From positions 224,089 through 288,088 of the forward strand of contig JABCPU010000041.1 of assembly GCA_016800925.1 (NCBI GenBank): a stretch of 64,000 nucleotides of DNA, written 5' to 3'. This document shows, piece by piece, positions 1 to 10,929 of the stretch. Position 1 is the stretch's first letter. Each line of letters opens with the position of its first letter. This stretch comes from Suillus spraguei. Taxonomy: Eukaryota > Basidiomycota > Agaricomycetes > Boletales > Suillaceae. A program made the position numbers and the translations under genes. The notes below the pieces were generated by a model. It did not search any database, was not told where the DNA came from, and saw only the letters and a list, made by a program, of their open reading frames with translations.

Positions 1-542
1 GCACGCCCACACGGCATCACTTACATATGTTTAGCGCTAACAAGCACACAGACTTTTATTACAGTACGAAGGACTATATCGATTGGACAAGGAATACCGT
101 GCACCGCTAAAGTACTATACACCTTTTTCTTCTAACGCATAGGCAGCACACCGCGCCCATTGATTGATAAAGACAGGAGATATCACGCTGAAGCTTACTG
201 CGGTGGCAATACCACAGGCATAGATAAAGACAGTGCAACGAAGAAGACAAGACGAGTGGAACCTCGCAACAGACTTGCAGTATCAGTTCAGTTTTTGTTT
301 ACTGCGAGCGTGTGCTTACTATACATTACCGTTTACCTTAGGTGTCAAATGGACTATGACTGGTGCTAGGACTTGGACATGGAGGCATTTGGACTTATTT
401 GACCTCCCAAGGACTTAGGCATTCACACTGTGTTTTTTTTTCCTGGAGCCGCCAGGACCCCTATCATTGCGGCAACTATTATTTGTACAAGGACTATAGT
501 ACAGAGGCAAAGGTACAAGTACAGAAGAAGAGAAAGAAGTAT
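1..542. other. no gene recognised; 3' flank of a minus-strand gene
   Basis: I see no convincing coding region here. The stretch lies downstream of the stop codon of the minus-strand family Z gene that ends at 543. A few short open frames overlap on both strands, but none has recognisable motifs. It may hold that gene's 3' untranslated region. Confidence 0.4.
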
Positions 543-1722
543 CTACTGTAGGCGGTACATCTTTTGGCAGCGGTTCATGCAGCTGCGGAGAAAGTTCATG
601 TTTCCCGCCAACTCCCTCATCATCCCCTCCATCTGCATAAAGTGCGCCTGGGCCTCTTCTAGCCTTGCTGCCATAAGGAAGTTCAAGTTCTCCCCCTCCA
701 AGTCTTGAAGCCACTGCGCCACATTGATGGCTTCTTCCTCAGACTCTTCCTCCACCGCTGCAATGGACTGCGCCTTTCCAGCGATTTTTTCTGGGTGGGA
801 GGGAGAGGCGACCACTGCTGGCTCACTGTCAGTCACCTAAATGACTTCATCCGGTTTTTTCGATTTTGCCGCAGCAGCAGCGACCACTGGTGGCGTCTTT
901 GCCATGGGATGCGTCCTCTTGCGACGAACTAAGGAAAACAAGTTAGCAAAGAGTTAAGTCAAGAAGGAAAGAAAAAACTCACCAGTGTTGTGGGAGCACC
1001 TATGCTTGTGCTTCTGGCAGTTATTGCAGACCTTGTCTGGCTGGCCAGTACAGATAATGTCCCACTTGGCACAATTTTTGCACTTTGTTGCATGCCGCGG
1101 ATTGCCAGCATGCATGCGGGCAGTCTTAGGCTAGGTGATATCAGTAAAGAGCTAAGTCAAAAGAAGAAACAAGACTCACCGGCAGTTGCACTATCAGTAC
1201 CTCCATAGACTTATTGGAGAAAGGCCGCGCTACCTTCTTGGGTGCTGGAGCCTCCTCTTCCTCCTCCTCACTGTCACCGCCAGCAACACTGGAGCCGTGG
1301 CAGCCTTCTTCCTCTCCTCAGCTGCTTTCTCAGCAGCAGCGATCTCCAAGCGATAGGCATTCACTGTAGGCATTACAGTGGTAGCCTCCATAACCTCCTC
1401 AGGCGTCAAGCCCAAGTTGAGGCCATGTACCGCGCCTTTGCGGCAGCACTCTTCTACATCATGCTAAAGAGAAAAAGCTAAGTCAGTACCATTACCGCTA
1501 AAGAAGAAAAAAAAAAAGAGAACGCATGAAGAACTGCTCCCATGCTTTTACCCACATCTCCTTTTCTTCAAGGAGCTCCTCCTTGTCATCTGGCGCGGAG
1601 AGGATTAGCCCATCCAAATGCTCTTGGAGGGCAGCGAGTTTTTTCTGTGCTGCAGATTGCGCAGCGGCAGCGGGAGCAGTGAGAGCGGAGGCATCAAAAG
1701 TAAAGGTAGACGAAGACATCAT
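543..1722 (-). pseudogene. Zn2Cys6-like cluster protein, family Z copy 1 (broken)
   Basis: Four exons can be laid out on the minus strand: 1722-1534, 1463-1180, 1130-983 and 928-543, with GT-AG introns of about 70, 49 and 54 nt. Exon 1 starts MMSSSTFTFDAS and is Ala-rich. Exon 3 holds CKNC, then C, then CNNC, then C in the pattern CX2CX6CX7CX2CX6C, as in fungal binuclear zinc clusters. Exon 4 encodes an acidic stretch and a Met-rich helical end. Two lesions are visible: exon 2 changes frame near 1287, where the continuation past the shift is a run of glutamates, and exon 4 has an in-frame TAG at 837-839. A DNA-binding role is inferred only from the Cys pattern. A second, more intact member lies at 39989-41724. 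Exon limits are my reading of splice consensus. Confidence 0.6.
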
Positions 1723-1790
1723 AGTAAGAAGTAAAGATGGGAGAAAGTGGAGAAGTTCAACGACAGCCCTTTTTTAGGGAACAGTAATTT

Positions 1791-2921
1791 TGTGACCACA
1801 CCGCATCACACTCTGCTGCATTATCCACCGTCACAGCATGGCACGTCCACAATTCCATGTCTGCACAGCAAACCCCGCTTACGCGTCCCATCACATGATC
1901 TTGATATCACTCGAATTCTTGCTAAGTCCCTTACCGGCGGTATAGTTGACCAGGGATGGTCAGTTTCTAAAGTTCCTAGGGGATGTAACGAACATATTGG
2001 CGCTGTGCTTAAAACCCCATATTTTGACACTTGTCCATGGCCGTCTTACCCCGTTTAGCAGTACTGGTGGCATCCCACGCTCACCACACACCGTACCAAC
2101 TGCCGCACCTTGTTCCACAAACTGATGTCCTTCCATGTCCTTGCCACGTCCGCATAGCTCCATTTGGTGTGTAGTTTGTTTCCTGTTCGTTATCACTGAT
2201 TCCATGGCAAGCCTTACTACATGTTGCCTCATGCCGCAGCACCTCGCGCTATGTGTACTTACGGCGGTTACAACACTCCAGCACTACTGATCTCGCCTAG
2301 AGTATTCCGAGTACATACGAATTAGGATATAAGCACCGCGTACCCCGCACGATACAGTACCTGATTTTACCCCATTGCACGTACTATAGGTCAGGATTAT
2401 TGTCTAGCTCTGGATCTACCCAGTAGTGGACATGGTCTTTAAAGTTTCCTTATCGCTCATTAATACATCACGCTCGTTCTCCGTTACCGCTGGCACACCG
2501 CTGGACTCTTGACTGTTACTTTGATTGAACTTCTCACGGACCGCTACTTTACCGCTGAAAGTACCATGGACTTCTTTACTGTTTCCTTGCACCGCTCGCA
2601 ACCTTACCGCTACTGCTGAGACCACCGCTCGACATCACTCGCTCGACGCAACTGTTACTGACCTTATCTTGACCGTGGTAGCACCGCTACGCACAACACT
2701 AGTTCCGGCGGTATCATCGCTGACCATGGCAACTTACCGCTGATCTCGACGCTTGTTTCGCAAATAAGTTAGACTCGAACTTGACCATCCTAAATAGGCA
2801 TCCCCCTTTAGGGTTGAACGCTCTTGTTCTTACAAGTGAAGCAGACTAGATGGAGCGCAAGACTAACATACTAGTTTAGGCAGTGGTTTATCTACAGCCC
2901 AAGCTAGGTTGTATCTTTACA
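1791..2921 (-). repeat. repeat family B, candidate LTR, minus orientation
   Basis: On the minus strand this begins TGTAAAGATACAACC at 2921 and may end GGTCACA near 1791, so it has TG...CA ends. The same sequence, diverged, recurs at 9426-10275 (plus), 56341-57264 (minus) and 57268-57965 (plus). The 2921 boundary is well supported because two other copies begin with the same bases. The 1791 end is tentative. It directly abuts the truncated 5' end of chromovirus A. Confidence 0.5.
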
Positions 2922-3077
2922 ATGGTACAACGTCTCACATAAGATTTTCTTGAATGGAGAGATAAGAAATCAATGTACGTCTCCCCCAACATACTCTTGT
3001 GACTTATACGCTCTGTAGGTCAACGAAAGGAATTTTGTGTTCCCATTAAACTCCTATCATGTGTTCGTCTTGAATCC

Positions 3078-5150
3078 GTGGAAACCACTGCCATCATAGA
3101 TTCTGGAGCAGCCGGAACCTTCATCTCTGAAGAGTTTGTGAAACTCCATAAAATCACTAGAAGAAAACTCAACGAGCCCTTCAAAGTCACAACTGCTGAT
3201 GGTACCTATATCAAAGGAGGACCAATCATGCACTACTGCCTATTGATAGTCAGAATCGATCAATGCACCATGCTCAGCAAGTTTAATATCACTAAACTTG
3301 GCCGACGCAACCAGATATTATTGGGGATCCCTTGGCTTCATGCAATGAACCCAGTCATTGATTGGACTGCCGAAACCCTCGCTCTCTCTCGTACCCCAAA
3401 ATCTGATGAAATTGAGATTGATATGGATAGAGATAGAAAGAAGAACGGACTCCCAATCGAATTTCCAGAACATGTGAAGAAGGCCTCTTCACAGAAGAAA
3501 TGGGATAACTCTAAGCTTTCATCGAAGGTTGCAACCTTCACACCACCTGATGTTCTGAAAGATCTGGAACCTGAACTGGCATGTGTGCCGCACGCAATAT
3601 CCCCAGAACCTGAAGTACGAATGCCACATACTACAACTTCCACTTCCTGTGTACAACTGCTGCGAGCAGTATCACCGATCCCTCATGCAGAGAAGCGCAA
3701 GAACGACTCCGAGCCCGAGTATCGAGCCAGACCCAAACCTATTGAGCAATGGCCAATAGAAGAACAGAAGTATGGAAAGAGAAAAGCAGAAGAAGAAATC
3801 CCTGGGCGGGATACAAACATACCGAAACTATCCAAGTTCTATGTTCCTCTGAAAACTCTTCAAAATACTCCCTCAGCTTCAATTGAAGAAATCCCTGACG
3901 AAGAAGAACCAATGTCTGAAGACATTGCTGAAGAACCCATGCCCTCATTAATCCCAACAGAGGATGATGACCAATTCAACACCATGCAAGATGTCTGGCA
4001 TGCGCCAGAAGTACGTGAAATTTCTTCTTACGAGCTTGGAGATGGAGAGTTCCTTGTGGAGTATGACACCGATGGAGTTAGCATGAGAATCATCGAAGAA
4101 GTATCCATGGATACACCCCTCACACGTGATGGAACTTCCCAACTCGAACAACTCCCCAACTACTCCACAATCTCCCTTCCTCCCCTGAAATACAGTAATA
4201 AAGCTCAGGAATTCGCCACAGATGAGAAGGAGAAGAAAAAGAAATCCTTCGAAGAATTGGTCCCGGAATACTTGCATGATTTTGCGGATGTCTTTGCTAA
4301 AGATGGTCTGAACAAACTACCCCCCAAACACCCTGGTATTGATCATCGGATCGATACCAAACCTGGTTTTATTCCTCGCACATCTGAGGTTTACCCATTA
4401 TCGGAAAAAGAATGCGCTGCCGCCAAAATGTTCATTAACGAAAATGTTGCGAAGGGCTTTATCTCAGAATCGAAGTCACCACAAGCCAGTGGGTTCTTCT
4501 TCGTGGGAAAGAAGAGTGGAGAATTGCGTCCCTGTCAAGATTATTGCTACATCAATGATTGGACAGTCAAGAACGCTTATCCACTCTCACTCCCTATTTC
4601 CCTCATGGCACGCCTTCATAATGCACAGTTCTTTACGAAAATGGATATCTGGTCTGGTTATAATAACATTTGCATCCATCCTGATGATCGCTGGAAAGCA
4701 GCATTTACCACGGAATTCGGCCTCTTCGAACCGAACGTCATGTTCTTTGGCCTTTGTAATTCCCCAGCAACTTTCCAAGCATACATGAATTGTACCTTCC
4801 AGCAGGAAATCAATGAAGGATGGATGGTTATCCACATGGACGATATTCTGATTTTCTCTACAACAATGGCAGAACACCACGAACGAACCAGACAGGTTTT
4901 AATGAAAATACGAAAGGAACATTTGTTCCTGAAACCGGAGAAATGCACCTTTGATGCAGAAGAAGTGGAATACCTCAGAATGATAATTCAGCCCGGACAA
5001 GTTGCTATGGATACCACCAAAACCAAGGGAATCGCCGAATGGCCAACTCCAAAATCTGTAAAAGATGTTCGGTCATTCCTTGGCTTTTGCAACTTCTACC
5101 GCATGTTCATTTCCCACTACTCTGACATAGCCCGACCCCTTTCGAATTGA
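3078..5150 (+). pseudogene. Pol part 1: aspartic protease and reverse transcriptase (copy A)
   Basis: This is a 690-residue frame. The retropepsin active site DSGAAGTF is near residue 8, followed by the domain-closing ILLGIPWL near 75. A long acidic, proline-containing spacer follows, then the RT domain from about residue 400, with the fingers motif GELRPCQDY and the active site MDD in VIHMDDILIFS, where the usual Tyr is His. RT would copy the element RNA in cytoplasmic particles; the protease would cleave the polyprotein. The frame stops after SFLGFCNFYRMF because one base is missing near 5142 relative to copy E; the same protein continues in another frame. IWSGY and DYCYIND replace IRSGY and DYRYIND of copy E. 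Confidence 0.88.
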
Positions 5151-5719
5151 CGAAGAAAGATAAGGCCTTTGACTGGTCAACCAAATGTATGGACACCTTC
5201 GAAGAGTTGAAATGATGCTTCACATCCCAACTGGTACTCTGCAACCCTGATCCTTCCCGACAATTCGCTATTGCTACTGATGCATCGCTTGTAGCTACTG
5301 GCGGGGTGCTTTTGCAGACTGATGAGAATGGTGTCTACCACCCCTGTGCTTATCTCTCTCAGTCCTTGAGCCCTGCAGAATGCAATTACCAGATCTTTGA
5401 TTGGGAACTACTCACTGTAATTCGGGCTTTGAATGAATGGCGTCATTATCTTGAAGGAAACCCACATCCCGTCCTGGTATTCACCGACCGCAAGAACCTT
5501 CTGTACTTTAGAAGTGCACAGAAGCTTACCCATCGCCAAGCACATTGGCAACTGATTTTGTCTATTTACGACATTGAACTGCATCATGTTGCAGGTACCA
5601 AACTGGCAGTACCTGATGCACTATCTTGCCGGCCGACTACGACTCTGGCAAAGACGATAATGAGGACCAGACTCTCCTCCCTGATGCTCTATTCATTCAT
5701 CTTATTGACACCGACCTGA
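5151..5719 (+). pseudogene. Pol part 2: RNase H (copy A)
   Basis: This continues the RT thumb with KAFDWSTKCMDTFEELK, reaches a TGA at 5212-5214 where copy E has CGA, and then runs through IATDASLVATGGVL, YQIFDWELL and VFTDRKNLLYF to ALSCRP. The TDAS aspartate, the WELL glutamate (REL in most copies) and the TDRKN aspartate are the usual RNase H catalytic positions, so the core residues remain. After ALSCRP the integrase-side frame is -1 relative to this one, exactly as in copy E. RNase H would degrade the RNA strand during reverse transcription. Confidence 0.8.
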
Positions 5720-5789
5720 AGGATGTATTGTCATCCTCTGACCCCCTTGATGACCCTGTCTCAAGACAGCATCCGACACCCTTGATGGC

Positions 5790-7151
5790 GTGTGCCTTCC
5801 CCCTATGAAGTCGGCACTCTCTGACTGGAAGATTGAGAATGTCCTCTATTTTAAGAATCGTGCCTACATTCCACCGGCACATCGTCCCGATATCCTGACA
5901 AGGTATCATGATCATCCTACAACAGGACATCCCGGTAGATTCAAAAATGAAGAACTCGTCAAACAAGAAGCCTGGTGGCCCGCTATGGGCTCTTACATTC
6001 GGAAATACATAGAGGGTTGTGCCCTTTGTCAGCAAATGAAAGCGGATACACATCCTGTTCGACCTCTGCTTACCCCGATCCCCTCATCGGCAACTCAACC
6101 TTTTTCTCAGGTCTCTGTCAATCTTATCACTGATCTCCCCAGCTCTGGAGGCTTTGATAGTATCATGGTCGTGGTAGATCATGGCCTTATGAAGGGGGTA
6201 ATTATTATCCCTTGTCTGAAAACCATCACTTCCGAAGGCGTTGCCAAACTATTATTGAAGCACGTCTATCGTCGATTTGGACTCCATGACAAAGTCATCT
6301 CTGATCGTGGCCCGCAGTTCCTATCTCATTTCTCCAAGGAACTTGCCCGACTTCTTGACTACATCATCGCCCCATCTACGGCTTATCACCCCCAGACTGA
6401 TGGTCAAACTGAGCAGCTCAATCAAGAGCTAGAAATGTACCTGCGCATCTATTGTCGCAATAACCCTGAAGATTGGATAGAACACCTACCAATCGCCAAA
6501 TTTGTCCACAACCACCGAAAACACGATGCAAGGAATGCATCACCCTTCTACCTAATGATGGGATACGAACTGCACGCCATCCCTCATCTGATCCCTGACT
6601 CCACTGTCCCTGCAGTAGGAGATCAAGTACAATCTCTGCAGAAGATAAGAGAAGAAGCAATTGCCTGCCATAATATCACCATGCAAACAATGGCTGAACG
6701 ATCCTGAGGAGAGAAGTATACCCCGTGGAAGATTGGAGATAAGGTCTGGCTATCAGCAGCCAATCTCAGACTGAAACTCCCATCACGGAAACTCGCACCA
6801 AAACAATATGGACCATTCCCTATCATTGCAGTTCTATCGCCAATCACATTTACACTCAAACTCCCTCAGCAATGGAAGATCCATCCCACGTTCCATGCTT
6901 TGGTCCTATCATCGTATAGTGAAAATGACATACATGGCCCGAACTTCTTAGAACCCCCACCTGACATCATTGAAGAAGAAGAAGAATATGAAGTCAAAGC
7001 AATTCTTTCTCACAAAGGCACCGGCAGTCGCCGACGATACCTCGTGACATGGAAAGGATATTCATCAGGGGATAATGAATGGATTCCAGAAGGAAACCTG
7101 AAGAACTCCGCTCGAATTTTTAACACTTATAAAAAGCGAAATTCATTGTGA
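5790..7151 (+). pseudogene. Pol part 3: integrase with C-terminal chromodomain (copy A)
   Basis: One frame is broken by a single TGA at 6705-6707, where copy E has CGA. The zinc-binding region shows HDHP, GHPG and CALC. The catalytic core follows: the first Asp is changed (VNLITDLP against VDLITDLP in copy E), the second is in ISDRGPQF and the Glu in TDGQTEQLNQ. The GPFPII / FHALVLSSY region follows, then a chromodomain at about 6979-7151 (EYEVKAILSHK, YLVTWKGY, NEWIPE). Integrase inserts the cDNA; chromodomains of this class are known to bias insertion toward marked chromatin. The Asp to Asn change alone should abolish integration. Confidence 0.88.
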
Positions 7152-7184
7152 CACCCTAGTATCTCTACAGTCAATCATCTAAAC

Positions 7185-8743
7185 ATGTCTCAATCATCCA
7201 TGTCTACCTCGTCCTCATCAAACGTCTCGAGTCTCATCGACTCATTGCCATTTGCACTCCCTGAAACCCCAGAGAAAATCCAGTCTATGTGGGAGGCTGT
7301 TACGAACTGGGGTGGCATCACCAGCAACAGTGATAAAACACAGACGGTCTACTGGGAGGTTCAACTACGTTCAAAAGAGAACGAGGACTACTAAGAAGAT
7401 TCCAAGTAGGATCAAGGGTTTGGTCGAAGAGTCGCAACTCTTAAGACGATAGGTAGAATAGAGACTAAGGCTAAGGAGTGCTTAGACTTAGAGACGATTC
7501 AGACGACTTAGGTTGGAGACCTAAGCGAAGGATATTCCAGGTAAAACCCAGTAAGATTAAAGTAAGGTATACAAGCATAATACAATGTGCTTAAATAAGC
7601 CAATATGTGCACACGGACCAAGAGAGACGTGAGAATGTAAGTGTGTATCCAAAGAAGGAAGGCAACTATAGTACAGATGCATTGAGCATATGAGTCAGAG
7701 TCTTGTTATGTAATATACAAGGTAAAGGAGACGAAAGAATGAATAGGGGCACGTACGACTGTAACAGAGGCTGTAATCCTTGACCCATCATATACCGAAC
7801 GCCTCGACTCCCATGTCCTTCACACCAACGATGTCATGCTAAAAGAACTGATCCTTATAATGAGGACTGCAGAACTACTTCTAACACCCACTGCAGTTAC
7901 AAATCGAGCCCTCGCCATGCGCAATGTGCAAGGGACCATCAAGAAAGCCAGTGTCCGGCTTCTTGCTACCAAGAATTTCACAGACACCATCTTAGCCATC
8001 GACAAGCAACACGCTGCACACCAGGAGGTCATTGACCTTACCCAGAATAACTCAGTAGTCAAAGATTTAACTTGTGACACCCCTGAACGCGAAACTGCAC
8101 CATCCCCAGTTTCTGCCCACAGATCCCCACGCCCTTCGTGCCATCACCGCCCCTGTCACCCATAACAATGGAACTCACCCTCCGAACATCATCACTGTTC
8201 CTAGAACCAAACCCCACTCCACCACATTATTCCAATATCTTCCCAAGATCATCCGCTCGCAGATTTGCACGGAGAAGATGTAACACCATCAGAACCATAA
8301 TGACTTTAGGAGTCAATCCTCTCAAAGTCCTTCAACCTCTCCACTCCGCACTCCCTGATTGTACCGACGACCAATACACCATAGACATTGGTAAAGAAGA
8401 AGCATTAGAACACACTCATCAGCACTATGCTGACGTCTTCTGCCATGGATGCTACCAACATGGTCATAAACTGCACCATTGCTCCAATTATTTCTGTCGC
8501 GTATGTGGGATCTTTGCACCAGGACATCTTACAGATGTCTGTTGGACTCTTGATGGATGAACGCTACTGAAGAAACAACCCAGAGATAACAGTTACTATG
8601 CTGCGTTGAAGAAATTAGAAGAAGCCTTCAACCAAGTCGCTGCCACCGAAGAAAGAGACGGTGTACCAAGTACAGCCGATGCAGAAAACTGGCTTGTAGA
8701 CATCGAACTTGATGCAGCCTGGACCAGTGGGCTAGATTTCTGA
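7185..8743 (+). pseudogene. extra ORF downstream of pol with tandem CCHC knuckles (copy A)
   Basis: It begins 34 bases after the pol stop with MSQSSMSTSSSSNVSS. It is interrupted at 7298-7766 by a solo LTR; when the LTR and one copy of its target repeat are ignored, the frame runs on into a helical region ending near 8165. Frame changes follow, then CHGCYQHGHKLHHC (CX2CX4HX4C) and CRVCGIFAPGHLTDVC (CX2CX6HX4C) near 8440-8540. A helical stretch (YYAALKKLEEAF) and an acidic tail end at the TGA at 8741-8743, just before the polypurine tract. The same architecture occurs in copy E at 58086-59553. The knuckle arrangement suggests nucleic-acid binding. The function is unknown. Confidence 0.7.
7298..7766 (-). 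mobile_element. solo LTR (LTR-A family) inserted in the extra ORF
   Basis: It is 469 bp. On the minus strand it starts TGTTACAGTCGTACGTGCCC and ends CGTAACA, giving the inverted ends TGTTA/TAACA. It is flanked by the 5-bp direct repeat gaggc at 7293-7297 and 7767-7771, so it inserted as a full element and later recombined to a single LTR. It matches parts of the 3' LTR of copy A at 8781-9416 in inverse orientation. Confidence 0.85.
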
Positions 8744-8768
8744 TTTGGTTCGGTGAACCAACCGCTTA

Positions 8769-8780
8769 AAAGAGGGGTAA
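8769..8780 (+). other. polypurine tract of chromovirus A
   Basis: The purine-rich run aaagaggggtaa directly precedes the TG of the 3' LTR. A matching G-rich run (ggggg then taa) sits at the same place in copy E on the minus strand. It would prime plus-strand DNA synthesis. Confidence 0.7.
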
Positions 8781-9416
8781 TGTTACAGTCATACGTGCCC
8801 CTATTCATTTTCCTTTCCATTCTTGTATATCATGTGCTATGGAGCTGATTGCTCGGACACTTCCACTTCCATCAGACATCACATGACTATATGATTCAAC
8901 TAGTACGTCGTCGATACGTCATATCATGTGATGTCATGACTCCCCATGACTCTATTCTCGGGCTCAGCCGGTTTAGCATACGCGTACACTAAACACATGC
9001 TTTCATCTCTTACTCATGTGTTTCAACACGCTTGTACGATACATGCCTTCCTCATTAGGATACGCACTTATATCCCCATAGTTACTTGGTCTGTGCGCAC
9101 ATATGAACCTATATAAGCACAGTGTACTTGTAGTAGATTCCTTACTTTAATCTTACTGGGTTTTACCTGGATTCCTCTTCGCCAAAGATCTCCGATCTTT
9201 AGTCATCTTGAATCGTCTCTAAGTCTAAGCACTCCTTAGCCTTAGTCTCTATTCTCGTAGAACCTCTTAGACTTGTCTTTGAGGCTTAACCCTTGATAGT
9301 ACTCGGAACGCGTTCCTTGTACTTTTACCTTGTCCTCTTCTGGACATTGTAGAACTTCCCAGCAGACCATCTGTGTCTTTTCACTGTCACTGGTGATGCC
9401 ACCCCAGTTTTTAACA
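8781..9416 (+). repeat. 3' LTR of chromovirus A
   Basis: It is 636 bp, starting TGTTACAGTCATACGTGCCC and ending TTTTTAACA, so the ends are TGTTA...TAACA. It is about 165 bp longer than the solo LTR at 7298-7766; the extra part lies in the first half. It is followed by gcaagcaag and then repeat B sequence, so the element appears to have landed in a repeat B copy. Confidence 0.8.
9109..9117 (+). promoter_or_regulatory. TATA-like box in LTR-A
   Basis: The sequence ctatataag sits near the middle of the LTR, where a U3 promoter would be expected. This is a motif call only. Confidence 0.4.
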
Positions 9417-9425
9417 GCAAGCAAG

Positions 9426-10275
9426 AATGTTCAACCCTCAAGGGGGATACCTAGTGAGTATAGTCAAGTCAGTGTCTGGTTTGAAGTGCAAAGGTAGTGC
9501 CGTAGTCAGTGATGATGCTGCCGATGGCAGCACAACTAGTAATGGTAATAGCGATGACAATAACAATACCAGTGAGTAGCGGTAGCGAGAAGGACAGTAG
9601 AAGCTTCCTGAATATGATGATGAGTGATAAAGTCACTGGTAGCAGTCCAGTTCAAGCAGTGAAGAAGAAACAAAAAGTCAACAGTGGTACTTTCAGTGGT
9701 AAAGTAACGGTCAGTCAGAAGTCAAGTCAAATAGGGGTCAATTGCTTAGTTGTATGTAAGCAGTAGCAGTAAATAATTAATAATTAATAAAAGAGCAGTA
9801 ATGATAACAAAAGACTTCTTCCACTACTGAGTGAATCCAGAGCTAGACAGTAAGCCTGACCAAAAGTAGGTACTAGAAGGTAAGGTATATGTGTGGCAAG
9901 TCCAGACTTTTATCCCATATCATATGTAACCAGAATACTTTAGTGAGATCAGTAGTGAGTAAGCGAGACTACCACTAGTATGTAATAATGCTACAAGATG
10001 CTGCAGCACAAGGCAACATGTGATCAGGCTTGTTACAAGATCAGTGATTGGAAAACATATGTATACTATGCACCAAATGGAGCTAGACAGACAAGGCAAG
10101 GACATAGATGGACATCAGCTCATGGAACATGGACCGGTGAGTTGGTATGGTAAGCGGTAATTGTGTGATACCACCAGCAAGTGTAAATGGAGTAATATGG
10201 CCATAGAGAAGTGATAGCTGTATCAAGACATGTGTGAAAAGTCAGCATTTCATGGTCAGCATGAGTATATTTGTC
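9426..10275 (+). repeat. repeat family B fragment, plus orientation, CpG-poor
   Basis: It starts with gttcaaccctcaaggggg, which matches the reverse complement of 2815-2800, and continues to resemble the reverse complement of 2030-2800 as far as a GTCACA near 10275. Compared with the 1.8-2.9 kb copy, many ccgct words have become ccact or ctact, and CpG is almost absent. The first ~100 bases of the repeat are missing, as chromovirus A adjoins here. Confidence 0.5.
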
Positions 10276-10929
10276 ACACCAATACCTCACTTCCTATCAC
10301 TTGGACTTAGTAGTAGAATCACTCATTAGTAGTACATTCAGCACTTGCAATTTGACTCCATTTGCCTTGGTCACTGATTTAACTGCTGGAAACTTAATCA
10401 CTCAAATTTACCATGCTACTTTGACTTTTCTTACTTTGCAAGTAACTGGACCACTGCCAGTGACCTCACTAGGCTATCCATTCTTTTACTGATTTGCTCA
10501 TTACTTTCTTTGCCACTACCACTACCACACTACTGGTGGTAAAGCACTTTCTCTCCCTGCTGCTGATGATGTCTTATTCTTAGGAAAGGTTTCACTACCA
10601 CTGCTTTACCACTGGTACTGGTTATATTTGTGATGCTAATCAGTCTATAGTGCTCTACCACTACTAATGCTGCTAGCTAACTGCTGCAGCTACTGCTACT
10701 GCTCAAGTACCACTAAGATCGCTGACTTGCTACTGATACCACTGAAGTACTGCTAATGCATTGCAGCTGCTGCTAAGTATTAGCAATCAGCATTTACTGT
10801 CTATTCTAGTTCTCCTGTGTTTCCTTCACACTAACCTTGAAGAAGTTACTTCTGTAGCAGTTCTTTTGGGTTGAACATCTCACTCATACCTTCAGTAGAA
10901 TTATAGTTGCACCTATATTTAGGCCAGCT
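10276..10929. other. degraded repeat debris
   Basis: No gene is seen. The stretch is CpG-poor and rich in cta/cca words that resemble degraded repeat B in the minus orientation, including a gggttgaac landmark near 10870. Confidence 0.35.

Larger units (their letters stand above)
2922..9416 (+). mobile_element. Ty3/gypsy chromovirus copy A, 5'-truncated
   Basis: The order is end of gag/protease, reverse transcriptase, RNase H, integrase with chromodomain, an extra zinc-knuckle ORF, polypurine tract and 3' LTR. Sequence matching copy E (58-64 kb, opposite strand) begins near 2945. No gag and no 5' LTR are present; repeat B lies there instead. The copy is dead: it has a 1-base deletion near 5142, TGA stops at 5212-5214 and 6705-6707, a frame change near 5630 and an altered integrase Asp. 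Several losses are CGN arginine codons that became TGN, judged against copy E. Confidence 0.85.

Noticed and set aside
3338..3643. 101-residue minus frame inside the protease-RT linker
   Set aside because: Antisense shadow of chromovirus A pol.
5620..5640. Programmed -1 frameshift site
   Set aside because: No X XXY YYZ heptamer or obvious downstream structure; a shared ancestral lesion is simpler. Kept only as a low-interest observation.
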